From positions 1 through 64,000 of the forward strand of contig JAODBC010000022.1 in NCBI GenBank assembly GCA_025463765.1: a DNA stretch of 64,000 nucleotides, written 5' to 3'. A program made the position numbers and the translations under genes. Source of the DNA: Subtercola sp. (lineage in GTDB: Bacteria > Actinomycetota > Actinomycetes > Actinomycetales > Microbacteriaceae). Under the pieces are notes generated by a model, which was given only the letters and a program-made list of their open reading frames with translations, was not told the DNA's origin and made no database searches. How positions within the stretch are numbered: the stretch's first letter is position 1; each line of letters begins with the position of its first letter. Shown piece after piece: positions 38,174 through 47,505 of this stretch.

Positions 38174-39145
38174 TCAGCGGGCGGCGGTGTAGAGGTCCGC
38201 GAAGTGGGTGAAGGCGGCGGCGACGCGGTCGACGAGTTCGTGGGGGCCGATCAGGTCGGCGAGGTGGGCGGCCAAGGGTGCCTCCCAGATGCTGCGCCCG
38301 ATAGCGAAGCCGCGAAAGCCGTCGACGCCGGCGGCGACACTCAGCCAGTGGTCGAGCCGGTCGGCGGGGGCATCGCGGCCGAGCACGATGCACGAAACGG
38401 ATGCCCGATCATCCTGCCTGGCCGTCGCGACGATCTGCTCGGCGGCTTCGCGGGTCTCGAGGCCCTCGATCTTCCAGATGTCGGGTTCGACGCCCGCCCT
38501 CTGAAGCTCGGTCATCACTTGGGTCGTCAGAGCAGGGCGCACGTCGCGGTCGTAGCGCAGGGCATTCTGGTCTACCGCGGCGAGCTGCGCCGGGGTGGCA
38601 GGAATGAGCAGCTCGATGAGAAAAGTGCGCCCCGACTCGCGTAAGACCTGACCGACGGCCGCGAGGTGAGCCATCTGCAGAGCCCGGTCGCTCGCGGCGA
38701 ACTCGGGGTTGTCGCGCACGAGAACTTTGACCTGTTCAGGGTCGAAGGTCTCGACGTGCGTGAGCCACTCGGTTGTGGTGAAGTCGCCGTATTCGAGAGT
38801 GAAGAAGTCTTGACCGCTTTTCTCGATGGGCATGGCGAGGTCGATTCCGGCGGACTTCGCCTTTTCGGCGACGGATGTTCCGTACCGCTCATCGACGAGA
38901 ACCCCGACGGTCGACGCATCGATGCCGCGCGAGACCGCCTCGAGCAGTCCCTCGAAGATGAGCGTCTTGCCGGCGCTGATCTGTTCGATCTGAGCCGGGG
39001 TCGGAGCGCCGTCGATGCCGTAGACGTGCTTCGCGAGGGAGTCGCGGTGATCCATGGCGAGCAGAAGCAGCAGCGGCTCGCCGTCGTTGCTGGCGGGGAC
39101 GACTGGGCCGTCGGCGTGGATGATCGGAATGCCACTATCGCTCAT
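38174..39145 (-). CDS. DUF2090 / 5-dehydro-2-deoxyphosphogluconate aldolase-like protein
   Basis: LLLLLAMDHRDSLAKHVYG ... VLVDERYGTSVAEKAKSAGIDLAMPIEKSGQDFFTLEYGD ... DIWKIEGLETREAAEQIVA. Confidence 0.75.
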   Translation of the reverse strand: MSDSGIPIIHADGPVVPASNDGEPLLLLLAMDHRDSLAKHVYGIDGAPTPAQIEQISAGKTLIFEGLLEAVSRGIDASTVGVLVDERYGTSVAEKAKSAGIDLAMPIEKSGQDFFTLEYGDFTTTEWLTHVETFDPEQVKVLVRDNPEFAASDRALQMAHLAAVGQVLRESGRTFLIELLIPATPAQLAAVDQNALRYDRDVRPALTTQVMTELQRAGVEPDIWKIEGLETREAAEQIVATARQDDRASVSCIVLGRDAPADRLDHWLSVAAGVDGFRGFAIGRSIWEAPLAAHLADLIGPHELVDRVAAAFTHFADLYTAAR

Positions 39146-39196
39146 GATTCGCTCCACGTGATCGGGTACCTTTCGACCGTACGACTCCGCGACGAT

Positions 39197-40087
39197 TTAG
39201 CCTAGGGGGCGGTCGAGATTTGACACCAGGCTCCGATCGAGAAAGTCGAGGATGAGCGCCGACTCGGTTTCGAGCTGGGATTCGAGCAGAAAGTGTCCGC
39301 CGTCGAGCAGGTGAATCTCGGCGTTCGGTAGATCGCGCCGAAACGCCTCCGCGCCGGCAGGTACGAAGACTTTGTCGTTTTTTCCCCACACGATGAGCGC
39401 CGCGACCTGGCTGTCGCGAAAGTACTGCTGCACCCTCGGGTACAGCTCGACGTTGGTGTGGTAGTCAGCGAACAGCATCAGCGCCACCTCGGTATTGCCC
39501 GGGCGCTGCAGGTTCGCGTAGTCGCTCTGCCAGGTGTCGGGGCTGATCGTCGTCGGGTCGGCGGCGCCGGCCAGGTATTGCTCGCGCAGGGATTCCGGCG
39601 TCAGGGCTGCTCGCAGGGGGGTCGCGTTCTCGGCGGTCGGGTTGGCGGTGTATTTCGCGACGTCGGGCCAGAAGATCTCGCCGAATCCCTCGGTATAGGC
39701 GTTGCCGTTCTGGCTGATGAGGGCGGTGATGCGTTCGGGGTGGGCGAGAGCGAGTCGCCAGGCGACGGGTGCTCCGTAGTCTTGCGCGTAGACCGCGTAC
39801 CGGTCGAGGCCGAGTAGCTCCGTCAGCTGGTCGACGACGCCCGCCAGCGCGTCGAAGCTGTAGGCGAACTCGTCGACGCTGGGGGAGTCGGAGTGGCCGA
39901 AACCGAGGTAGTCGGGCGCGACCACGTGGTACCGGTCGGCGAGCAGCGGAATCAGCTCGCGGAACATGAACGAACTCGCCGGTGCGCCGTGCAGCAGAAG
40001 AACGGTGGGCGATGCGGGGTCGCCCGCCTCGCGGTAGAAGACCTGATGGCCGTCGACAGAGACGGTGTGGTAGCTCACGTGAGTCAC
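39197..40087 (-). CDS. Alpha/beta hydrolase (epoxide hydrolase/haloalkane dehalogenase-like)
   Basis: VFYREAGDPASPTVLLLHGAPASSFMFRELIPLLADRYHVVAPDYLGFGHS ... YAQDYGAPVAWRLAL. Confidence 0.9.
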   Translation of the reverse strand: MTHVSYHTVSVDGHQVFYREAGDPASPTVLLLHGAPASSFMFRELIPLLADRYHVVAPDYLGFGHSDSPSVDEFAYSFDALAGVVDQLTELLGLDRYAVYAQDYGAPVAWRLALAHPERITALISQNGNAYTEGFGEIFWPDVAKYTANPTAENATPLRAALTPESLREQYLAGAADPTTISPDTWQSDYANLQRPGNTEVALMLFADYHTNVELYPRVQQYFRDSQVAALIVWGKNDKVFVPAGAEAFRRDLPNAEIHLLDGGHFLLESQLETESALILDFLDRSLVSNLDRPLG

Positions 40088-40165
40088 AGTAACTCCCTTT
40101 CATTGTTTTGCTGGTTAGTCACCATCTAAACCGCTCTAACTGACAAAAGCAAGTAAGCTGGTTAC

Positions 40166-40702
40166 ATGAAGTGGATGAACGACTCGACAGCCGCTGACGA
40201 AGATCTGCTGCTGGCGCTGCTGAACACGACTCCCGTCGTCGATGGTGAGCCGACAGATGTGTTGGCAGACCGATTCGCAAATGGGTCGGCTGATGCTGGC
40301 GCGGGCGAGCTGCGCGAGCTGCGTGAACTCCGCGAGCTGCGTGAGCTGCGCGACGAGCTGCAGGCCGTGGTTCGCGGCGAGACCGGCGCCGAGCACGTCA
40401 ACGCGCGACTGGCCGACGTGAAACTCGTTCCGGCGATCGACTCGTCGGGCGCGGTTCGCTGGCGGCTCGACGGCTCGGGCGATGCCCTTGTGGGCCGTGC
40501 GCTGCTGGGCTGGCTGGCCGTCGTCGAGAAGGGGTCGTCACGGCTGCGGCCGTGCGCCAACGACGAGTGTCAGCTCTTTCTGCTCGACCGCAGCAAGTCG
40601 AACACCGCCCGCTGGTGCTCCATGGCGACCTGTGGCAATCGGCTCAAAGCACGTCGGCACCAGGCTCGTGTGCAGGGTGCGCCCGCGGCCGCGGGGTCAT
40701 AA
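40166..40702 (+). CDS. CGNR zinc-finger domain protein
   Basis: LRPCANDECQLFLLDRSKSNTARWCSMATCGNRLKARRHQAR, canonical CGNR zinc finger. Confidence 0.93.
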   Translation: MKWMNDSTAADEDLLLALLNTTPVVDGEPTDVLADRFANGSADAGAGELRELRELRELRELRDELQAVVRGETGAEHVNARLADVKLVPAIDSSGAVRWRLDGSGDALVGRALLGWLAVVEKGSSRLRPCANDECQLFLLDRSKSNTARWCSMATCGNRLKARRHQARVQGAPAAAGS

Positions 40703-41890
40703 CGACGACGGCGCAGCCTCAAACGCAGGGTGCCGCACCCGCGGCCGCCCGGCGACCACGAGCGTCGCGACGATCACGATCAGCAGCACCGAGGTCGCCA
40801 CCTCAGGCCACGGCAGAATGGCGCTGAGGGCGATCAGCGCCCCGCAGATCGGAACGATGGTGTTCGCCGCCGCGCTCGCGGCCCGCCGAATTGCCAGTGC
40901 CCACACCGCCAGCACGAAAACCGCCACCGGCACTGTCAGGGTCGCGGCGGCCTCGAAGGCTGGCAGCTCGGTCTCGCCAGAATGCAGCGATACCGCCACT
41001 TCGATGCCCGCCGACACTGCCCCGGCTGCGGCGAAGATGAGGTAGTGGGTGTATCCGGTGGTGAGCGACTGCCGCAGATTCGCGAAGTTGTCGTGCTGCG
41101 GTACGGCGAAGTAGATCCACCACATGCCGGCGGTGATGATGAGGCCGCACGCCGCCAAGAGGGCGAGTGGCAGAACGTGGTCGGCATCCTGCAGCCCGTC
41201 GATGATGGCGTTGGCCGATCCGAGCAGCCCTTCGCCGAGCACGACGAGGGTGAAGAGCCCGTAGCGTTCGGCGATGTGGTGGTTGTGCCAGGGGGTGACG
41301 TTCTTCTGCTCGGCCCAGATGGGCACGAGCACCTCGCACAGGGCGAGCACGATGAAGCTCAGGACTCCGAGTGACTCCGGTAGCAGCAGGCGCAGCACCC
41401 AGGCGAGCTGCACCACGGTGATGGCGCCGGCGTAACGCAGGGCGGTCGTGCGGTATTCGGGCGAGTTCACGGCCACGCGAATCCACTGGCTCACCATGGC
41501 GAGCCGCATGATCACGTAGCCGAAGGTCACCGCGGTGAAATCGCCGTTCTGCATGGCGCCTGCGACGCCGGCGGCCAGAACGAGCACGCCGGCCATCTGA
41601 ACGATGGTGGTGACGCGGTACAGCCAATCGTCGTTGTCGAAGGCGGTGGCGAACCAGGTGAAGTTCATCCAGGCCCACCAGATGGCGAAGAACACCATCA
41701 GGTAGGCGCCCACCCCGGATGCGACGTGCCCCTCGACCTCAAGATGGTGCAGGGTTGTCGCCGCGGCCGACACCGCGATCACGAATACCAGGTCGAAGAA
41801 GAGCTCGAGGCTCGAGGCGACGCGGTGCCTCTCGCCCTTGTTGCGCGGTCGTATCGGTAGCAGGTCGAGGCGGTTCAGGATGCTCGGCAT
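40697..41890 (-). CDS. Low temperature requirement protein A (LtrA) family membrane protein
   Basis: VASSLELFFDLVFVIAVSAAATTLHHL ... AERYGLFTLVVLGEGLLGSANAI. Confidence 0.92.
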   Translation of the reverse strand: MPSILNRLDLLPIRPRNKGERHRVASSLELFFDLVFVIAVSAAATTLHHLEVEGHVASGVGAYLMVFFAIWWAWMNFTWFATAFDNDDWLYRVTTIVQMAGVLVLAAGVAGAMQNGDFTAVTFGYVIMRLAMVSQWIRVAVNSPEYRTTALRYAGAITVVQLAWVLRLLLPESLGVLSFIVLALCEVLVPIWAEQKNVTPWHNHHIAERYGLFTLVVLGEGLLGSANAIIDGLQDADHVLPLALLAACGLIITAGMWWIYFAVPQHDNFANLRQSLTTGYTHYLIFAAAGAVSAGIEVAVSLHSGETELPAFEAAATLTVPVAVFVLAVWALAIRRAASAAANTIVPICGALIALSAILPWPEVATSVLLIVIVATLVVAGRPRVRHPAFEAAPSSL

Positions 41891-41905
41891 GCTCCATTCT
41901 CTTAT

Positions 41906-41961
41906 GAACGTGCCCGTGCCCGTGCCCGTGCCGGTGCCCGTGCCCGTGCCTATGCCCGTTT
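41906..41961. repeat. Hexanucleotide microsatellite (GTGCCC)n, about 9 units
   Basis: GTGCCCGTGCCCGTGCCCGTGCCGGTGCCCGTGCCCGTGCCTATGCCCGT. Confidence 0.85.
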
Positions 41962-42078
41962 GCCCCCGGTCACGCCGTGGCGGGTCACGCGCCGGCGTGC
42001 GATCGTTTTTGCGAGGGTGTGTGATGCTCGACGCTGAGGAGCGCTTCGGCTGCGGGAGTCTGGTCGCCGGCGTCAGGC

Positions 42079-42555
42079 TCAGGCGTCGAGGCGGGCCGCC
42101 ACGTCAGCGGGGAAGCCGCCGGTGGAGATGGGGGACCAGCGGGTCGGGGTGAGGCGAATGAGCGACTTGTTCTGCAGCGCCATGGCCTGGCGGTACTCAG
42201 CCCAGTCGGGATGCTCGCCGGAAATGCTTCGGAAGTAGTCGACGAGGGCATCCTCAGCCGCCGGCATGGCGAGCACCTCGGCGTCGCCGTCGAGCTGGAT
42301 CCAAGCGCCGTTCCACTCGTCCGAGAGCACCACGACGCTGGTGCGCGGGTCGCGTTCAGCGTTGCGGGTTTTGGCGCGGCCCGGATAGGTGGCGATGACG
42401 ATGCGGCCGTCGCCGTCGACGCCGCCGGTGACGGGGGAGATCTGCGGGCGCCCGTCGCGGCGGGTGGTGGCCAGCAGCATATGGTGGCGAGGCCGCACGA
42501 AGACGAGCATCCCCTCGCGGTCGACGCGGGTGTCGGTTGCAATAGTTCTAGCCAT
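42079..42555 (-). CDS. PPOX-class F420-dependent oxidoreductase
   Basis: MLLATTRRDGRPQISPVTGGVDGDGRIVIATYPGRAKTRNAERDPRTSVVVLSDEW. Confidence 0.88.
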   Translation of the reverse strand: MARTIATDTRVDREGMLVFVRPRHHMLLATTRRDGRPQISPVTGGVDGDGRIVIATYPGRAKTRNAERDPRTSVVVLSDEWNGAWIQLDGDAEVLAMPAAEDALVDYFRSISGEHPDWAEYRQAMALQNKSLIRLTPTRWSPISTGGFPADVAARLDA

Positions 42556-42586
42556 GCTTCGACGGTACGCCACCCCGCGGCGGGCG

Positions 42587-43810
42587 CTACCCGGCGAGGG
42601 CAGACGCCGACTCGACGTGGTGGGCATGGGCGGCCTCGTGCGGAGCATCCACTTCGACCGGCAGGCTGCGAATTACGCGCTGGTTACGAAAGTGGCCCGC
42701 CACCATGCCGACGACGCCGAGGATCGTCCAGCCGGCCAGCACCAGCCACGGGAAAACCGTGCTCGCGTCGGGAAAGTACGAAAGGTCGCGGATGAGCGTG
42801 GCCGACGCCCCCGGAACGAACCACTGCCCGACGGCGCCCCACGGCGCGACCGTGAACTGCAACGGCTGCGCGGCCGACGACAGCGGGTTGCCGATCAGCA
42901 TCGTGAGCGCCGACCCGACCGCGATGCCGCCCCGGCCGAGCAACGCGTTGGCGCCGACGACGAATGAGGAGGTAGCGGCCATGGCGAGCATGACGGCGAG
43001 AGCGTTGATGATGAACGAGCCCTGCAGAATGCCGAACAGAGGCTGCATGACGACGGTCACGCTGATCCCTGCGACGACGGCATAGACGAAGACGCTGGTG
43101 AGCCGGCGCCAGACGCCGGTGATGAGCAGCGAGATGAGCACTCCGCCGAGGATGCCCCCCAGCACGAGCGGGAAGGCGGCGGCCGTGAGGCCGAGGCCGC
43201 GGGCATCCGTCGACGCCAGTGGCACCACATCGGTGACCGTCACCGTGATGGCGGGTGCGGTGGTGCCGGCGGGAGCCGTGCCGGCGGCGACGGCAGCTGC
43301 GACGGCGGCCTGCGCCGCGGCGTTCGCCTGGGCCTGGATGGGCGTGGCGAGCTGGTTCAGCACCTGGCTCACGGCGGCGCCATTCGCCGAAGCGGTGAGG
43401 ATCTCGGGGCCGGTGGCGACCGTCGCGCTGCCCGCGCTGCCGCTGCCCGTGCTGCCGGTGCCTGCGCTGCCCGTGCCTGCGCTGCCAGCGCTCGCGTCGC
43501 CCAGCACGATGGCTCCATAGACGTCGCGCGTGTTGATGAGGTCGACGGCAGCGGCCCGGTCGGTGACGGCCCTCACGGCGAACGCCCCGTCGGCCTGCGT
43601 ATTCAGCGCATCGGTGACGGCCTCGACCTGCTGCGACGTTCCAGCCACGGCGATCGGAATGTTCTTCACGCTCGACGTGACCGTGGGCCACACGAAGGCC
43701 AGCACGATCAGCGCGACGGCGACCGCGGCACCGACGGCGATGCCGATGGTGCGGCGCCACGCGGTGTGCGGGCGAGTGGATGCTGGTGGTGCTGTGTTGA
43801 CGGTGCTCAT
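42587..43810 (-). CDS. ABC-2/YhgE-like membrane transport protein
   Basis: N-terminal TM, IPIAVAGTSQQVEAVTDALN, several C-terminal TM segments; SAGTGSAGTGSTGSGSAGS loop. Confidence 0.75.
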   Translation of the reverse strand: MSTVNTAPPASTRPHTAWRRTIGIAVGAAVAVALIVLAFVWPTVTSSVKNIPIAVAGTSQQVEAVTDALNTQADGAFAVRAVTDRAAAVDLINTRDVYGAIVLGDASAGSAGTGSAGTGSTGSGSAGSATVATGPEILTASANGAAVSQVLNQLATPIQAQANAAAQAAVAAAVAAGTAPAGTTAPAITVTVTDVVPLASTDARGLGLTAAAFPLVLGGILGGVLISLLITGVWRRLTSVFVYAVVAGISVTVVMQPLFGILQGSFIINALAVMLAMAATSSFVVGANALLGRGGIAVGSALTMLIGNPLSSAAQPLQFTVAPWGAVGQWFVPGASATLIRDLSYFPDASTVFPWLVLAGWTILGVVGMVAGHFRNQRVIRSLPVEVDAPHEAAHAHHVESASALAG

Positions 43811-43945
43811 GGTTGCTCCTGGTGCTGCCGGTGGTGGGTCGCTGAGGCGTTGCTGCTGTGTCGCTGCTGCGGGGCTGTCGCGTCCCTGCCACATCGGTAA
43901 AAAGAATGTTCGTTTTATATTGTGAATGCACCCCGTCGGCTTGTC

Positions 43946-43961
43946 AAGAACGATCGTTCTT
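43946..43961. promoter_or_regulatory. Perfect 16-bp palindromic TetR operator between -35 and -10
   Basis: AAGAACGATCGTTCTT; -35 TTGTCA 43941-43946, 17-bp spacer, -10 TAGAGT 43964-43969; degenerate second copy at 43902-43917. Confidence 0.7.
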
Positions 43962-43975
43962 TTTAGAGTGGACTC

Positions 43976-44587
43976 ATGCCCAAGGTCACCGACGAATACC
44001 GCGAAGCCCGCCGCCACGAGATCGCTCGTGCTGCGCTGCGCCTCTTCGCGCAAAAGGGCTTTCAAGCCACCTCGATGTCCGACATCATCGCCGAGAGCGG
44101 CCTCTCGGCCGGCGCGATCTACGGGCACTACAAGAGCAAAGACGAGCTGATTCACAAGGCGATCTCCGACATCGTGCAGTTCCGGCTCGATGCCGTCGGC
44201 TCGCTCGATGCTGCGCAGCCTCTCGACCCGGGTCAGCTCTTGCGCCGGTTCGTGTCGATCATGAGCGACGAAGTCGGTGACCTCGGGCTGCTGCTGCAGG
44301 TGTGGGCGCAGGCGGCGCTCGATCCGACCAGTCGGCAGGCGACCGACAGCATCGGCGCTCATCTGCGCCGCGTCTTCGAGTCGTTTTTGGCCGATTGGTA
44401 CGTGCGGGGGCTGGGCCAGGCCGAAGCGGATGCCCGGGGCGATGCCGCACTCTTCGCCCCTTTGTACGTGAGCCTGGTGCAGGGTTACGTCATCCAGAGC
44501 ACCATCTTCGAGAGCTTCGACCGCGACGCCTACTTCGCCGCCGCCTCAGCTCTGCAGCCCGCGAGCGCGGTAAACTTGAGTCGATAA
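43976..44587 (+). CDS. TetR/AcrR family transcriptional regulator
   Basis: EIARAALRLFAQKGFQATSMSDIIAESGLSAGAIYGHYKSKDELI. Confidence 0.93.
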   Translation: MPKVTDEYREARRHEIARAALRLFAQKGFQATSMSDIIAESGLSAGAIYGHYKSKDELIHKAISDIVQFRLDAVGSLDAAQPLDPGQLLRRFVSIMSDEVGDLGLLLQVWAQAALDPTSRQATDSIGAHLRRVFESFLADWYVRGLGQAEADARGDAALFAPLYVSLVQGYVIQSTIFESFDRDAYFAAASALQPASAVNLSR

Positions 44588-44646
44588 GCCGCAAGTTCTT
44601 CGCTATGAGCGATATCGCGGGAATAACCCACCCTCCCGGGCGTTAA

Positions 44647-44667
44647 CTTGAGTCGAGGGTACTCAAG
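44647..44667. promoter_or_regulatory. HAIR element (HspR-associated inverted repeat)
   Basis: CTTGAGT-CGAGGGT-ACTCAAG matches CTTGAGT-N7-ACTCAAG exactly; second degenerate site CTTGAGT-N7-CCGCAAG at 44575-44595. Confidence 0.9.
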
Positions 44668-44686
44668 TTTCACCCAGGAGGACATT

Positions 44687-47293
44687 TTGCCTAACAACTC
44701 AAACCCCGAGAACTCCGGCGCCAACTCGTTCGACGAGTTTCTGGCCCGCTACCTCGAGGGTGAGCGTTCTGCTCAGCAGGGCGCCCGTTCCATCGACATC
44801 AGCCGGTTTTTGAGCCGCCGCACCCATGAGGTGCTCGCCGAAGCCGGCAAGTACGCACTCGAGCACGGTCAGTCCGAACTCGATGCGCTCCACATTCTTC
44901 GCACCATCGCCGAGAAAGAACCCGCCGCCGAGGCGATCCGCCGTGTCGGCGCGAACCCCCGCGCCATTGCGGAGGCCGCCGAGCAGCGTCTGCCTCAGGC
45001 ATCCGCTGAGCGTGCCGACGTCGCGCCGTCGTTGACGCAGTCGGCCACGCGCACGTTATTCCACGCCTACCAGGTAGCACGGGCATCCGGTTCGACCTAC
45101 ATCGACCCTGAGCACCTGTTCTTCGCGCTGGTCATCAACCAAGACTCGCCTGCGGGCGCCGTTCTGGCTGCGGCCGGCGTGACTCCGGATGCCCTGCAGG
45201 CCGGCATGCGCGAAACCGTCGGAGCGGGCGCAAGCGGCGCTGCCGCCGGTGAAGCGGGCGAGGGCACCGAGACCGAATCCGACACCCCCACCCTGGACAA
45301 GTTCGGTACCGACCTCACCGAGATGGCCCGCGAGGGTGACCTCGACCCCGTGATCGGCCGGCTCGACGAGATCGAGCAGACCATCGAGATTCTGTCGCGC
45401 CGCACCAAGAACAACCCCGTTCTGATCGGTGAGGCGGGCGTGGGCAAGACCGCGATCGTCAACGGCCTCGCCCAGGCCATCGTCGACGGCGGCGTTCCCG
45501 AGCAACTGCGCGACAAGCGTGTCGTCTCGCTCGACCTGCCCGCGATGCTCGCCGGTACCAAGTACCGTGGCGACTTCGAAGAGCGGCTGACCAAGCTGAT
45601 GGACGAGATCACCGCACACAAGAGCGAACTGATCGTGTTCATCGACGAGATCCACACCGTGGTCGGTGCCGGTGGTTCTGGCGAGGGCGGAATGGATGCC
45701 GGAAACATTCTCAAGCCCCGCTTGGCCCGCGGCGACCTGCACCTCGTGGGCGCCACGACGCTGAAGGAGTACCGCTCGATCGAGAAGGATCCGGCGCTCG
45801 AACGCCGCTTCCAGCCCGTCACTGTCGGTGAGCCGAGCATCGAAGACGCCGTTCTCATCTTGGCGGGGCTCGCCTCGGCCTACGAGGAGCACCACGCCGT
45901 GACCTACACGCCGGAGGCCATTCGCGCATCCGTCGAGCTCTCGGCCCGCTACGTCAGCGACCGCTTCTTGCCCGACAAAGCCATCGACCTGATCGACCAG
46001 GCCGGCGCTCGTCTGCGCCTGCGCCTCGGCAAGAAGGTCGACGCGTCTGCTCTGCTTTCGCAGTTGGGCGAACTCGAAGCTTCGAAGAACTCCGCCGTCG
46101 CGGCAGAGCACTACGAAGAGGCGTCGCGTTTTCGTGACGAGATCGAGGCCGTGCAAGCGAAGCTCGCGAACGTGAAGTCGACAGACATCGCAGATGTCGC
46201 GGCCGTCGTCGGCGAGCCCGAGATCGCTGCGGTCATCTCACGGGCCACGGGCATCCCGGCCAACCGGCTGACGCAAGTCGACCGTGAGCGGCTTGCGCTG
46301 CTCGAAGACGAACTGCACGCCCGCGTGATCGGGCAAGACGACGCCGTGACGGTTGTCGCCAAGGCCGTGCGGCGCAACCGCACGGGCATGGGCGACCGCA
46401 ACCGGCCCGTCGGCAGCTTCTTGTTTCTCGGCCCGACCGGTGTGGGCAAGACCGAGCTGGCGAAGACCCTCGCGGGCTCGCTGTTCGGCGACGAGAAGGC
46501 CATGCTGCGCTTCGACATGAGCGAGTACGGCGAGCGGCACACCGTGTCGCGCCTCGTCGGTGCCCCTCCCGGATACGTCGGTTACGACGAGGCCGGGCAG
46601 CTCACCGAGCGTGTTCGCCGCAACCCCTACTCGGTCATCCTCTTCGACGAGATCGAGAAGGCACACCCCGACGTGTTCAACCTGCTTCTGCAGGTGCTCG
46701 ACGACGGTCGCCTGACCGACGGTCAGGGTCGTACGGTCGACTTTCGTAACACGGTGGTCATCATGACCTCGAACCTGGGCTCGGAGTTCTTGGCCAGCCG
46801 CAGCGGCGGAATCGGTTTTGTGGCCGACCACGCTGCCGGTGGCGGGTTCGGCTCCGACAAGGCGTTGCGCGACCGCGTCATGGGCAAGCTGCGTGAGGCA
46901 ATGCGCCCCGAGTTCTTGAACCGCATCGACGAGATCGTGCTGTTCCAGAAGCTCGAGAAGCCGCAGCTGCGCGAGATCGTTTCGCTGCTGCTGGGAGCCT
47001 CGCGGGCCCGCCTCGCGGTGCGGTCGATCGAGCTGTTGGTGACCGACGAGGGCATCGACTGGATCGCCGACAACGGCTACGAGCCCGAGTATGGTGCGCG
47101 GCCCCTGCGGCGCGTCATTCAGCGGTCGGTGGATGATCGCATCGCCGACCTGCTCGTCTCCGGTGCTCTGACCGACGGCGGTTCGGTGACCGTCTCTGCC
47201 TCGGACTCGGCGGGTGAGCTCAGCGTGATCGCCGCTCCCGCGGTTGCGCCCGGTTCTGCGACCGACGCCCCCGAGCTGGCCCACGCGGCCTAA
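44687..47293 (+). CDS. ATP-dependent Clp-type AAA+ chaperone (ClpB/ClpC-like)
   Basis: Two AAA+ modules: [34 protein letters not shown] start 3' of an AGGAGG RBS rather than the ORF-track start inside the HAIR. Confidence 0.93.
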   Translation: MPNNSNPENSGANSFDEFLARYLEGERSAQQGARSIDISRFLSRRTHEVLAEAGKYALEHGQSELDALHILRTIAEKEPAAEAIRRVGANPRAIAEAAEQRLPQASAERADVAPSLTQSATRTLFHAYQVARASGSTYIDPEHLFFALVINQDSPAGAVLAAAGVTPDALQAGMRETVGAGASGAAAGEAGEGTETESDTPTLDKFGTDLTEMAREGDLDPVIGRLDEIEQTIEILSRRTKNNPVLIGEAGVGKTAIVNGLAQAIVDGGVPEQLRDKRVVSLDLPAMLAGTKYRGDFEERLTKLMDEITAHKSELIVFIDEIHTVVGAGGSGEGGMDAGNILKPRLARGDLHLVGATTLKEYRSIEKDPALERRFQPVTVGEPSIEDAVLILAGLASAYEEHHAVTYTPEAIRASVELSARYVSDRFLPDKAIDLIDQAGARLRLRLGKKVDASALLSQLGELEASKNSAVAAEHYEEASRFRDEIEAVQAKLANVKSTDIADVAAVVGEPEIAAVISRATGIPANRLTQVDRERLALLEDELHARVIGQDDAVTVVAKAVRRNRTGMGDRNRPVGSFLFLGPTGVGKTELAKTLAGSLFGDEKAMLRFDMSEYGERHTVSRLVGAPPGYVGYDEAGQLTERVRRNPYSVILFDEIEKAHPDVFNLLLQVLDDGRLTDGQGRTVDFRNTVVIMTSNLGSEFLASRSGGIGFVADHAAGGGFGSDKALRDRVMGKLREAMRPEFLNRIDEIVLFQKLEKPQLREIVSLLLGASRARLAVRSIELLVTDEGIDWIADNGYEPEYGARPLRRVIQRSVDDRIADLLVSGALTDGGSVTVSASDSAGELSVIAAPAVAPGSATDAPELAHAA

Positions 47294-47304
47294 CCCGCCG
47301 CTCC

Positions 47305-47343
47305 CACGAATGCCCGCCCCCGCCTCGAGGGTGGGCATTCGTG
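47305..47343. terminator. Hairpin downstream of the clp gene
   Basis: CACGAATGCCCGCCC ... GGGTGGGCATTCGTG, 14/15 complementary plus G-T. Confidence 0.7.
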
Positions 47344-47380
47344 CGTCCGCGCGCGGCGGGGACGGGCCCTGCCGGTCTGC

Positions 47381-47441
47381 CGCACACTTTGGAACATCTG
47401 CACCTGCTCGAGCGGTAGCGGATGCTCCGAACTGCGCGCGA
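47381..47441. repeat. Imperfect hairpin repeat, copy A
   Basis: CGCACACTTTGGAACATCTGCACCTGCTCGAGC (47381-47413) followed by a partly complementary arm CGGATGCTCCGAACTGCGCG. Confidence 0.75.
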
Positions 47442-47505
47442 CTGCCCGCTCGCCGCTCTCGTAAACCGCCTTGCTGGTCAACGCGGGGAACCCCGGGCTG
47501 GATGC

